A DNA stretch of 64,000 nucleotides from Archivesica marissinica (Eukaryota; Mollusca; Bivalvia; Venerida; Vesicomyidae): assembly GCA_014843695.1 (NCBI GenBank), contig CM026395.1, positions 46,133,270 to 46,197,269 of the forward strand, read 5' to 3'. The position numbers were made by a program, and so were the translations under genes. Under the pieces are notes generated by a model. The model did no database searches. It had not been told where the DNA came from and saw nothing but the letters and a program-made list of their open reading frames with translations. Below, in pieces: positions 22,515 to 35,900 of this stretch (its first letter is position 1; the number at the start of each line of letters is the position of its first letter).

Positions 22515-22965
22515 GACCAGGATATTGACCCTAAGTATTTATTTCAAATATCACTATATCTACTACAATATAACATAAAATGGTACTCAGATTCAACAGC
22601 ATTTTGAGTACACAATTAGCACAACCGATGTTCTCTAATAATACCGCTATATCTTCCAAATTTCAAGACAGCGAGAAGACAATCTAAGTTATGTATTATG
22701 AGACAGAATTTCAAAGCCCCTTCTTTACAGCTAGCTAACAGATGAAATCTACCAAGTTCACCATAATTATACAGCACTAGTCGGTATTTGCTGGAGTACA
22801 CCTTTTATATATTAGCAAACTCTTATTATGCAACTTATCAACCACCTAATACCTCTACCCCATATAACAGAATTGGAACAATCAATGTATCTATTAAATA
22901 TAATGTTGTCTTAATAATATCATATTTAACTCTATCGAACAGATGCCTGGTCAGATAATGTTTTT
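22515..22965 (-). pseudogene. LINE C-terminal remnant next to satellite
   Basis: On the minus strand, broken frames read LFDRVKYDI, LIVPILLYGVEV, then YGELGRFHL and, near the end, a CTQNAVESEYHFMLYC-like Cys/His segment. This order is typical of the region after the RT domain in several animal LINE families. It has many stops. The 25-bp satellite begins at its 5' edge. It may belong to the same family as the LINE at 60000-60965. Confidence 0.6.
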
Positions 22966-25900
22966 ACAGCACTGATCATGTCCTGTATATGTAGCACTGG
23001 TCATGTCCTGTATATGTAGCACTGGTCATGTCCTGTACATGTAGCACTGGTCATGTCCTGTATATGTAGCACTGGCCATGTCCTGTATATGTAGCACTGG
23101 TCATGTCCTGTATATGTAGCACTGGTCATGTCCTGTATATGTAGCAGCACTGGCCATGTCCTGTATATGTAGCACTGGTCATGTCCTGTATATGTAGCAG
23201 CACTGGTCATGTCCTGTATATGTAGCACTGGCCATGTCCTGTATATGTAGCACTGTTCATGTCCTGTATATGTAGCAGCACTGGTAATGTCCTGTATATG
23301 TAGCACTGGTCATGTCCTGTACATGTAGTACTGGTCATGTCCTGTATATGTAGCACTGGTCATGTCCTGTATATGTAGCAACACTGGTCATGTCCTGTAT
23401 ATGTAGCACTGGTCATGTCTGTATATGTAGCACTGGTCATGTCCTGTATATGTAGCACGGGTCATGTCTTGTATATGTAGCAATGGTCATGTCCTGTATA
23501 TGTAGCACTGGTCATGTCATGTATATGTAGCAACACTGGCCATGTCCTGTATATGTAGCACTGGTCATGTCCTGTATATGTAGCACTGGTCAAGTCCTGT
23601 ATATGTAGCAGCACGGGCCATGTCCTGTATATGTAGCACTGGTCATGTCCTGCATATGTAGCAACACTGGTCATGTCCTGTATATGTAGCACTGGTCATG
23701 TCCTGTATATGTAGCACTGGTCATGTCCTGTATATGTAACAGCACTGGTCATGTCCTGTATATGTAGCACTGGTCATGTCCTGTATATGTAGCAGCACTG
23801 GTCATGTCCTGTATATGCAGCACTGGTCATGTCCTGTATATGTAGCACTGGTCATGTCCTGTATATGTAGCAGCACTGGTCATGTCCTGTATATGTAGCA
23901 CTGGTCATGTCCTGTATATGTAGCACTGGTCATGTCCTGTATATGTAGCACTGGTCATGTCCTGTATATGTAGCAGCACTGGTCATGTCCTGTATATGTA
24001 GCACTGGTCATGTCCTGTATATGTAGCACTGGTCATGTCCTGTATATGTAGCACTGGTCATGTCCTGTATATGTAGCACTGGTCATGTCCTGTATATAAG
24101 CAGCACTGGTCATGTCCTGTATATGTAGCACTGGCCATGTCCTGTATATGTAGCACTGGTCATGTCCTGTATATGTAGCACTGGCCATGTCCTGTATATG
24201 TAGCACTGGCCATGTCCTGTATATGTAGCACTGGTCATGTCCTGTATATGTAGCACTGGTCATGTCCTGTATATGTAGCACTGGCCATGTCCTGTATATG
24301 TAGCAGCACTGGTCATGTCCTGTATATGTAGCACTGGTCATGTCCTGTATATGTAGCACTGGCCATGTCCTGTATATGTAGCACTGGCCATGTCCTGTAT
24401 ATGTAGCACTGGCCATGTCCTGTATATGTAGCACTGGTCATGTCCTGTATATGCAGCACTGGTCATGTCCTGTATATGTAGCAGCACTGGTCATGTCCTG
24501 TATATGTAGCACTGGTCATGTCCTGTATATGTAGCAGCACTGGTCATGTCCTGTATATGTAGCACTGGTCATGTCCTGTATATGTAGCAGCACTGGTCAT
24601 GTCCTGTATATGTAGCACTGGCCATGTCCTGTATATGTAGCACTGGTCATGTCCTGTATATGTAGCACTGGTCATGTCCTGTATATGTAGCACTGGTCAT
24701 GTCCTGTATATGTAGCACTGGTCATGTCCTGTATATGTAGCACTGGTCATGTCCTGTATATGTAGCAGCACTGGCCATGTCATGTATATGAGCACTGGTC
24801 ATGTCCTGTATATGTAGCACTGGCCATGTCCTGTATATGTAGCACTGGTCATGTCCTGTATATGTAGCACTGGTCATGTCCTGTATATGTAGCAGCACTG
24901 GTCATGTCCTGTATATGTAGCACTGGTCATGTCCTGTATATGTAGCATTGGTCATGTCCTGTATATGTAGCACTGGTCATGTCCTGTATATAAAGCAGCA
25001 CTGGTCATGTCCTGTATATGTAGCACTGACCATGTCCTGTATATGTAGCACTGGTCATGTTCTGTAAATGTAGCATTGGCCATGTCCTGTATATGTAGCA
25101 CTGGTCATGTCTTGTATATGTAGCACTGGTCATGTCCTGTATATGTAGCACTGGTCATGTCCTGTATATGTAGCAACACTGGCCATGTCCTGTATATGTA
25201 GCACTGGTCATGTCCTGTATATGTAGCACTGGTCATGTCCTGTATATGTAGCAGCACTGGCCATGTCCTGTATATGTAGCACTGGTCATATCCTGCATAT
25301 GTAGCAACACTGGTCATATCCTGTATATGTAGCACTGGTCATGTCCTGTATATGTAGCACTGGTCATGTCATGCATAGGTAGCACACTGGTCATGTCCTG
25401 TATATGTAGCACTGGTCATGTCCTGTATATGTAGCACACTGGTCATGTCCTGTATATGTAGCACTGGTCATGTCCTGTATATGTAACAGCACTGGTCATG
25501 TCCTGTATATGTAGCACTGGTCATGTCCTGTATATGTAGCAGCACTGGTCATGTCCTGTATATGCAGCACTGGTCATGTCCTGTATATGTAGCACTGGTC
25601 ATGTCCTGTATATGTAGCAGCACTGGTCATGTCCTGTATATGTAGCACTGGTCATGTCCTGTATATGTAGCACTGGTCATGTCCTGTATATGTAGCACTG
25701 GTCATGTCCTGTATATGTAGCAGCACTGGTCATGTCCTGTATATGTAGCACTGGTCATGTCCTGTATATGTAGCACTGGTCATGTCCTGTATATGTAGCA
25801 CTGGTCATGTCCTGTATATAGCAGCACTGGTCATGTCCTGTATATGTAGCACTGGCCATGTCCTGTATATGTAGCACTGGTCATGTCCTGTATATGTAGC

Positions 25901-28900
25901 ACTGGTCATGTCCTGTATATGTAGCACTGGCCATGTCCTGTATATGTAGCACTGGTCATGTCCTGTATATGTAGCACTGGTCATGTCCTGTATATGTAGC
26001 ACTGGTCATGTCCTGTATATGTAGCAGCACTGGTCATGTCCTGTATATGTAGCACTGGTCATGTCCTGTATATGTAGCACTGGCCATGTCCTGTATATGT
26101 AGCATGGCCATGTCCTGTATATGTAGCACTGGCCATGTCCTGTATATGTAGCACTGGTCATGTCCTGTATATGCAGCACTGGTCATGTCCTGTATATGTA
26201 GCACTGGTCATGTCCTGTATATGTAGCACTGGCCATGTCCTGTATATGTAGCACTGGTCATGTCCTGTATATGTAGCACTGGTCATGTCCTGTATATGTA
26301 GCAGCACTGGTCATGTCCTGTATATGTAGCACTGGTCATGTCCTGTATATGTAGCAGCACTGGTCATGTCCTGTATATGTAACACTGGTCATGTCCTGTA
26401 TATGTAGCAGCACTGGTCATGTCCTGTATATGTAGCACTGGCCATGTCCTGTATATGTAGCAGCACTGGTCATGTCCTGTATATGTAGCAGCACTGGTCA
26501 TGTCCTGTATATGTAGCACTGGCCATGTCCTGTATATGTAGCACTGGTCATGTCCTGTATATGTGCAGCACTGGTCATGTCCTGTATATGTAGCACTGGT
26601 CATGTCCTGTATATGTAGCACTGGTCATGTCCTGTATATGTAGCAGCACTGGTCATGTCCTGTATATGTAGCACTGGCCATGTCCTGTATATGTAGCACT
26701 GGTCATGTCCTGTATATGTAGCACTGGTCATGTCCTGTATATGTAGCACTGGTCATGTCCTGTATATGTAGCACTGGTCATGTCCTGTATATGTAGCACT
26801 GGTCATGTCCTGTATATGTAGCAGCACTGGCCATGTCCTGTATATGCAGCACTGGTCATGTCCTGTATATGTAGCACTGGCCATGTCCTGTATATGTAGC
26901 ACTGGTCATGTCCTGTATATGTAGTAGCACTGGTCATGTCCTGTATATGTAGCACTGGCCATGTCCTGTATATGTAGCAGCACTGGTCATGTCCTGTATA
27001 TGTAGCAGCACTGGTCATGTCCTGTATATGTAGCAGCACTGGTCATGTCCTGTATATGTAGCACTGGTCATGTCCTGTATATGTAGCAGCACTGGTCATG
27101 TCCTGTATATGTAGCAGCACTGGCCATGTCCTGTATATGCAGCACTGGTCATGTCCTGTATATGTAGCACTGGCCATGTCCTGTATATGTAGCACTGGTC
27201 ATGTCCTGTATATGTAGTAGCACTGGTCATGTCCTGTATATGTAGCACTGGCCATGTCCTGTATATGTAGCAGCACTGGTCATGTCCTGTATATGTAGCA
27301 GCACTGGTCATGTCCTGTATATGTAGCAGCACTGGTCATGTCCTGTATATGTAGCACTGGTCATGTCCTGTATATGTAGCAGCACTGGTCATGTCCTGTA
27401 TATGTAGCAGCACTGGTCATGTCCTGTATATGTAGCAGCACTGGTCATGTCCTGTATATGTAGCAGCACTGGTCATGTCCTGTATATGTAGCAGCACTGG
27501 TCATGTCCTGTATATGTAGCACTGGTCATGTCCTGTATATGTAGCAGCACTGGTCATGTCCTGTATATGTAGCACTGGCCATGTCCTGTATATGTAGCAC
27601 TGGTCATGTCCTGTATATGTAGCAGCACTGGTCATGTCCTGTATATGTAGCAGCACTGGCCATGTCCTGTATATGTAGCACTGGTCATGTCCTGTATATG
27701 TGAGCACTGGTCATGTCCTGTATATGAGCACTGGCCATGTCCTGTATATGTAGCACTGGTCATGTCCTGTATATGTAGTAGCACTGGTCATGTCCTGTAT
27801 ATGTAGCACTGGTCATGTCCTGTATATGTAGCACTGGTCATGTCCTGTATATGTAGCAGCACTGGTCATGTCCTGTATATGTAGCACTGGTCATGTCCTG
27901 TATATGTACAGCACTGGTCATGTCCTGTATATGTAGCAGCACTGGTCATGTCCTGTATATGTAGCAGCACTGGTCATGTCCTGTATATGTAGCAGCACTG
28001 GTCATGTCCTGTATATGTAGCAGCACTGGCCATGTCCTGTATATGTAGCACTGGTCATGTCCTGTATATGTAGCACTGGTCATGTCCTGTATATGTAGCA
28101 CTGGTCATGTCCTGTATATGTAGCACTGGTCATGTCCTGTATATGTAGCACTGGCCATGTCCTGTATATGTAGCACTGGTCATGTCCTGTATATGTAGCA
28201 CTGGTCATGTCCTGTATATGTAGCACTGGTCATGTCCTGTATATGTAGCACTGGTCATGTCCTGTATATGTAGCACTGGTCATGTCCTGTATATGTAGCA
28301 GCACTGGTCATGTCCTGTATATGTAGCAGCACTGGTCATGTCCTGTATATGTAGCACTGGTCATGTCCTGTATATGTAGAGCACTGGTCATGTCCTGTAT
28401 ATAGCAGCACTGGTCATGTCCTGTATATGTAGCACTGGCATGTCCTGTATATGTAGCACTGGTCATGTCCTGTATATGTAGCACTGGCATGTCCTGTATA
28501 TGTAGCACTGGTCATGTCCTGTATATGTAGCACTGGTCATGTCCTGTATATGTAGCACTGGTCATGTCCTGTATATGTAGCACTGGTCATGTCCTGTATA
28601 TGTAGCTGGTCATGTCCTGTATATGTAGCACTGGTCATGTCCTGTATATGTAGCACTGGTCATGTCCTGTATATGTAGCACTGGTCATGTCCTGTATATG
28701 TAGCAGCACTGGTCATGTCCTGTATATGTAGCACTGGTCATGTCCTGTATATGTAGCAGCACTGGCCATGTCCTGTATATGTAGCAGCACTGGTCATGTC
28801 CTGTATATGTAGCAGCACTGGTCATGTCCTGTATATGTAGCACTGGTCATGTCCTGTATATGTAGCAGCACTGGTCATGTCCTGTATATGTAGCAGCACT

Positions 28901-31900
28901 GGTCATGTCCTGTATATGTAGCAGCACTGGTCATGTCCTGTATATGTAGCACTGGCCATGTCCTGTATATGTAGCACTGGCCATGTCCTGTATATGTAGA
29001 GCACTGGTCATGTCCTGTATATGTAGCAGCACTGGTCATGTCCTGTATATGTAGCACTGGTCATGTCCTGTATATGTAGCACTGGTCATGTCCTGTATAT
29101 GTAGCACTGGTCATGTCCTGTATATGTAGCAGCACTGGTCATGTCCTGTATATGTAGCATGGTCATGTCCTGTATATGTAGCACTGGTCATGTCCTGTAT
29201 ATGTAGCACTGGTCATGTCCTGTATATGTAGCACTGGTCATGTCCTGTATATGTAGCACTGGTCATGTCCTGTATATGTAGCACTGGTCATGTCCTGTAT
29301 ATGTAGCACTGGTCATGTCCTGTATATGTAGCACTGGTCATGTCCTGTATATGTAGCACTGGTCATGTCCTGTATATGTAGCACTGGTCATGTCCTGTAT
29401 ATGTAGCACTGGTCATGTCCTGTATATGTAGCAGCACTGGTCATGTCCTGTATATGTAGCACTGGTCATGTCCTGTATATGTAGCACTGGTCATGTCCTG
29501 TATATGTAGCACTGGTCATGTCCTGTATATGTAGCACTGGTCATGTCCTGTATATGTAGCACTGGTCATGTCCTGTATATGTAGCACTGGTCATGTCCTG
29601 TATATGTAGCACTGGTCATGTCCTGTATATGTAGCACTGGTCATGTCCTGTATATGTAGCACTGGTCATGTCCTGTATATGTAGCACTGGTCATGTCCTG
29701 TATATGTAGCAGCACTGGTCATGTCCTGTATATGTAGCACTGGTCATGTCCTGTATATGTAGCAGCACTGGTCATGTCCTGTATATGTAGCACTGGTCAT
29801 GTCCTGTATATGTAGCAGCACTGGTCATGTCCTGTATATGTAGCACTGGCCATGTCCTGTATATGTAGCAGCACTGGTCATGTCCTGTATATGTAGCAGC
29901 ACTGGTCATGTCCTGTATATGTAGCACTGGTCATGTCCTGTATATGTAGCACTGGTCATGTCCTGTATATGTAGCACTGGTCATGTCCTGTATATGTAGC
30001 AGCACTGGTCATGTCCTGTATATGTAGAGCACTGGTCATGTCCTGTATATGTAGCACTGGTCATGTCCTGTATATGTAGCAGCACTGGTCATGTCCTGTA
30101 TATGTAAGCACTGGTCATGTCCTGTATATGTAGCACTGGTCATGTCCTGTATATGTAGCACTGGTCATGTCCTGTATATGTAGCACTGGTCATGTCCTGT
30201 ATATGTAGCACTGGTCATGTCCTGTATATGTAGCACTGGTCATGTCCTGTATATGTAGCACTGGTCATGTCCTGTATATGTAGCACTGGTCATGTCCTGT
30301 ATATGTAGCACTGGTCATGTCCTGTATATGTAGCAGCACTGGTCATGTCCTGTATATGTAGCGCACTGGTCATGTCCTGTATATGTAGCACTGGCCATGT
30401 CCTGTATATGTAGCAGCACTGGTCATGTCCTGTATATGTAGCAGCACTGGTCATGTCCTGTATATGTAGCACTGGTCATGTCCTGTATATGTAGCAGCAC
30501 TGGTCATGTCCTGTATATGTAGCAGCACTGGTCATGTCCTGTATATGTAGCAGCACTGGTCATGTCCTGTATATGTAGCACTGGTCATGTCCTGTATATG
30601 TAGCAGCACTGGTCATGTCCTGTATATGTAGCACTGGTCATGTCCTGTATATGTAGCACTGGTCATGTCCTGTATATGTAGCACTGGTCATGTCCTGTAT
30701 ATGTAGCACTGGCCATGTCCTGTATATGTAGCACGGGTCATGTCCTGTATATGTAGCACTGGTCATGTCCTGTATATGTAGCACTGGTCATGTCCTGTAT
30801 ATGTAGCAGCACTGGTCATGTCCTGTATATGTAGCACTGGTCATGTCCTGTATATGTAGCACTGGTCATGTCCTGTATATGTAGCACTGGTCATGTCCTG
30901 TATATGTAGCACTGGTCATGTCCTGTATATGTAGCCACTGGTCATGTCCTGTATATGTAGCACTGGTCATGTCCTGTATATGTAGCACGGTCATGTCCTG
31001 TATATGTAGCACTGGTCATGTCCTGTATATGTAGCACCTGTATATGTAGCACTGGTCATGTCCTGTATATGTAGCACTGGTCATGTCCTGTATATGTAGC
31101 AGCACTGGTCATGTCCTGTATATGTAGCACTGGTCATGTCCTGTATATGTAGCACTGGTCATGTCCTGTATATGTAGCACTGGTCATGTCCTGTATATGT
31201 AGCACTGGCCATGTCCTGTATATGTAGCAGCACTGGTCATGTCCTGTATATGTAGCACTGGTCATGTCCTGTATATGTAGCAGCACTGGTCATGTCCTGT
31301 ATATGTAGCACTGGTCATGTCCTGTATATGTAGCAGCACTGGTCATGTCCTGTATATGTAGCACTGGTCATGTCCTGTATATGTAGCACTGGTCATGTCC
31401 TGTATATGTAGCACTGGTCATGTCCTGTATATGTAGCACTGGTCATGTCCTGTATATGTAGCACTGGTCATGTCCTGTATATGTAGCACTGGTCATGTCC
31501 TGTATATGTAGCACTGGTCATGTCCTGTATATGTAGCACTGGTCATGTCCTGTATATGTAGCACTGGTCATGTCCTGTATATGTAGCACTGGTCATGTCC
31601 TGTATATGTAGCATGGCCATGTCCTGTATATGTAGCACTGGTCATGTCCTGTATATGTAGCACTGGTCATGTCCTGTATATGTAGCACTGGTCATGTCCT
31701 GTATATGTAGCACTGGTCATGTCCTGTATATGTAGCACTGGTCATGTCCTGTATATGTAGCATGGTCATGTCCTGTATATGTAGCACTGGTCATGTCCTG
31801 TATATGTAGCACTGGTCATGTCCTGTATATGTAGCAGCACTGGTCATGTCCTGTATATGTAGCACTGGTCATGTCCTGTATATGTAGCACTGGTCATGTC

Positions 31901-31976
31901 CTGTATATGTAGCACTGGTCATGTCCTGTATATGTAGCAGCACTGGTCATGTCCTGTATATGTAGCACTGGTCATG
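22966..31976. repeat. 25-bp satellite array, about 350 copies, reaching an assembly gap
   Basis: The unit is CATGTCCTGTATATGTAGCA plus CTGGT. Two common variants are CTGGC for CTGGT and a 28-bp form with AGC duplicated (TAGCAGCACTGG). Substitution variants are frequent at the left edge (22980-23700) and rare past about 29100. The minus-strand ORFs of 60-133 codons (MLHIQDMTSATYTGHDQCYI cycles) are by-products of a 25-bp period and not genes. Confidence 0.98.
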
Positions 31977-32976
31977 NNNNNNNNNNNNNNNNNNNNNNNN
32001 NNNNNNNNNNNNNNNNNNNNNNNNNNNNNNNNNNNNNNNNNNNNNNNNNNNNNNNNNNNNNNNNNNNNNNNNNNNNNNNNNNNNNNNNNNNNNNNNNNNN
32101 NNNNNNNNNNNNNNNNNNNNNNNNNNNNNNNNNNNNNNNNNNNNNNNNNNNNNNNNNNNNNNNNNNNNNNNNNNNNNNNNNNNNNNNNNNNNNNNNNNNN
32201 NNNNNNNNNNNNNNNNNNNNNNNNNNNNNNNNNNNNNNNNNNNNNNNNNNNNNNNNNNNNNNNNNNNNNNNNNNNNNNNNNNNNNNNNNNNNNNNNNNNN
32301 NNNNNNNNNNNNNNNNNNNNNNNNNNNNNNNNNNNNNNNNNNNNNNNNNNNNNNNNNNNNNNNNNNNNNNNNNNNNNNNNNNNNNNNNNNNNNNNNNNNN
32401 NNNNNNNNNNNNNNNNNNNNNNNNNNNNNNNNNNNNNNNNNNNNNNNNNNNNNNNNNNNNNNNNNNNNNNNNNNNNNNNNNNNNNNNNNNNNNNNNNNNN
32501 NNNNNNNNNNNNNNNNNNNNNNNNNNNNNNNNNNNNNNNNNNNNNNNNNNNNNNNNNNNNNNNNNNNNNNNNNNNNNNNNNNNNNNNNNNNNNNNNNNNN
32601 NNNNNNNNNNNNNNNNNNNNNNNNNNNNNNNNNNNNNNNNNNNNNNNNNNNNNNNNNNNNNNNNNNNNNNNNNNNNNNNNNNNNNNNNNNNNNNNNNNNN
32701 NNNNNNNNNNNNNNNNNNNNNNNNNNNNNNNNNNNNNNNNNNNNNNNNNNNNNNNNNNNNNNNNNNNNNNNNNNNNNNNNNNNNNNNNNNNNNNNNNNNN
32801 NNNNNNNNNNNNNNNNNNNNNNNNNNNNNNNNNNNNNNNNNNNNNNNNNNNNNNNNNNNNNNNNNNNNNNNNNNNNNNNNNNNNNNNNNNNNNNNNNNNN
32901 NNNNNNNNNNNNNNNNNNNNNNNNNNNNNNNNNNNNNNNNNNNNNNNNNNNNNNNNNNNNNNNNNNNNNNNNNNNN
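31977..32976. other. Assembly gap, 1000 Ns
   Basis: Exactly 1000 undetermined bases, which suggests a placeholder size. The 25-bp array ends on its left and the 15-bp array starts on its right. ORFs spanning the Ns are meaningless. Confidence 0.99.
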
Positions 32977-35900
32977 TACTGTTGCTGCTGCTATTGTTAC
33001 TGCTGCTATTTTACTGCTGCTATTTTACTGCTGCTAGTGTTACTGCTTGTGCTACTGTTACTGCTGCTATTGTTACTGATTGTGCTACTGTTGCGGCTGC
33101 TATTGTTACTGCTTTTGCTACTGTTTCTGCTGATATTGTTACTGCTTGTGCTACTGTTACTGCTGCTACTGTTACCGCTGCTACTGTTACTGCTGCTACT
33201 GTTACTGCTGCTAATGTTACCGCTGCTACTGTTACTGCTGCTACTGTTACTGCTGCTACTGTTACTGCTGCTACTGTTACTACTGATACTGTTACTGCTG
33301 CTACTGTTACTGCTGCTACTGTTACTGCTGCTACTGTTACTGCTGGTACTGTTACTGCTGCTACTGTTACCGCTGCTGCTGTTACTGTTGTTGTTGACAC
33401 CGCTGCTGCTTGTGCTACTGTTACTGCTGCTACTGTTACTGCTGCTACTGTTACTGCTGATACTGTTACCGCTGCTAATGTTACCGCTGCTGCTGTTACC
33501 GCTGCTGCTGTTACCGCTGAAATTGTTACCGCTGCTACTGTTACTGCTGCTACTGTTACTGCTGCTACTGTTACTGCTGCTGATGCTGCCTCAGTTACTG
33601 CTGCTATTGTTACTGCTGCCACTGTTACCGCTGCTACTGTCACTGCTGCTAGTGATACTGTTGCTAGTGTTACTGCTGCTACTGTTATTGCTGCTACTGT
33701 TACTGATGCTACTGTTACTGCTGCTACTCTTACTGCTGTTACTCTTACTGTTGCTACTGTTACTGTTGCTACTGTCACTGCTGCTACTGTTACCGCTGCT
33801 GCAGTTACTGCTGCTACTGTTACTGCTGCTGCTGTTACTGTTGCTGTTGATACCGTTGCTGCTTGTGCTACTGTTACTGCTGATACTGTTACTGCTGCTA
33901 CTGTTACTGCTGGTACTGTTACTGCTGGTACTGTTACTGCTAGAACTGTTACTGCTGCTACTGTTACCGCTGCTGCTGTTACTGTTGTTGATACCGCTGC
34001 TGCTTGTGCTACTGTTACTGCTGCCTATTGTTACCGCTGCTACTGTTACCGCTGCTACTGTTACTGCAGCTACTGTTACTGCTGCTACTGTTACTGCTGC
34101 TACTGTTACTACTACTACTGTTACTGCTGCTACTGTTACTGCTGCTACTGTTACTGCTGCTACTCTTACTGCTGCTACTGTTACTGCTGCTACTGTTACT
34201 GCTGATACTGTTACTGCTGCTAATGTTACTGCTGCTCCTGTTACTGCTGCTACTGCTACTGCTACTGCTGCTAATGTTACTGCTGCTACTGCTACTGCTG
34301 ATACTGCTACAGCTGATACTGTTACTGCTGCTAATGTTACTGCTGCTACTGTTACTGCTGCTACTGTTACTGCTGCTACTGTTACTGCTGATACTGTTAC
34401 TGCTGCTACTGTTACTGCTGATACTGCTACTGCTGCTACTGTAACTGCTGATACTGTTACTGCTGCTACGGTTACTGCTAATACTGTTACTGCTGCAACT
34501 GTTACTGCTACAGTTACTGCTACCACTGTTACTGCTGATAATGTTACTGCTGCTACTGTTACTGCTGATACTGTTACTGCTGCTATTGTTACTGCTGCTA
34601 CTGTTACTGCTGCTACTGTTACTGCTGCTAATGTTACTGCTGATACTGTTACTGCTGCTAGTGTTACTGCTGCTACTCTTACTGCTGATACTGTTTCTGC
34701 TGCTACTGTTACTGTTACTGCTACTACTGTTACTGCTGTTACTGTTACTGCTGCTACTGTTACTGCTGCTACTGTTACTGCTGATACTGTTACTGCTGCT
34801 AATGTTACTGCTACTGTTACTGCTACTGTTACTGCTACTGTTACTGCTGCTACTGTTACTGATGCTACTGTTACTGCTGCTACTGTTACTGTTGCTACTG
34901 TTACTGCTGCTACTGTTACTGCTGATACTGTTACTGCTGATACTGTTACTGTTGCTACTGTTACTATTGCTACTGTTGCTACTGTTACTGCGGCTACTGT
35001 TACCGCTGCTGCTGTTACTGCTGCTACTGTTACCGCTGCTGCTGTTACTGCTGCTACTGTTACCGCTGCTGCTGTTACTGCTGCTACTGTTACTGCTGCT
35101 GCTGTTCCTGTTGTTGTTGATACCGCTGATGCTTGTGCTACTGTTACTGCTGCTACTGTTACTACTGCTACTGTTACTGCTGGTACAGTTAATGTTGCTA
35201 CTGTTACTGCTGCTGCTGTTACTGCCGCTACTGTTACTGCTGGTACTGTTACTGCTGGTACTGTTACTGCTGCTACTGTTACCGCTGCTGCTGTTACTGT
35301 TGTTGTTGATACCGCTGCTGCTTGTGCTACTGTTACTGCTGATACTGGTACTGCTGATACTGTTACTGCTGCTGCTTGTGCTACTGTTACTGTTGCTACT
35401 GTTACTGCTGCTACTGTTACTGTTGCTACTGTTACTGTTGCTACTGTTACTGCTGTTACTGTTACTGCTGCTACTGTTAATGCTACTACTGTTACTGATG
35501 CTACTGTTACTGCTGCTAGTGTTACTGCTGCTACTGTTACTGCTGATACTGCTACTGCTGATACTGTTACTGCTGATAATGTTATTGCTGCTACTGCTGA
35601 TACTGTTACTGCTGCTATTGTTACTGCTGCTACTGTTACTGCTGATACTACTACTGCTGATACTATTACTGCTGCTACTGTTACTGCTGCTACTGTTACT
35701 GCTGATACTGCTACAGCTGCTACTGTAATTGCTGATACTGTTACTGCTGCTACGGTTACTGCTGATACTGTTACTGATGCAACTGTTACTGCTACTGTTA
35801 CTGCTACCACTCTTACTGCTGCTACTCTTACTGCTGATACTGTTACTGCTGCTACTGTTACTGCTGATACTGTTACTGCTGCTACTGTTACTGCTGATAC

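Noticed and set aside
22966..31976. Regular array considered as a CRISPR-like locus
   Set aside because: Units are directly adjacent with no unique spacers, and the DNA is clearly eukaryotic.
31949..34205. ORFs running through the N block
   Set aside because: About 330 of their codons are undetermined bases of a gap of unknown size.
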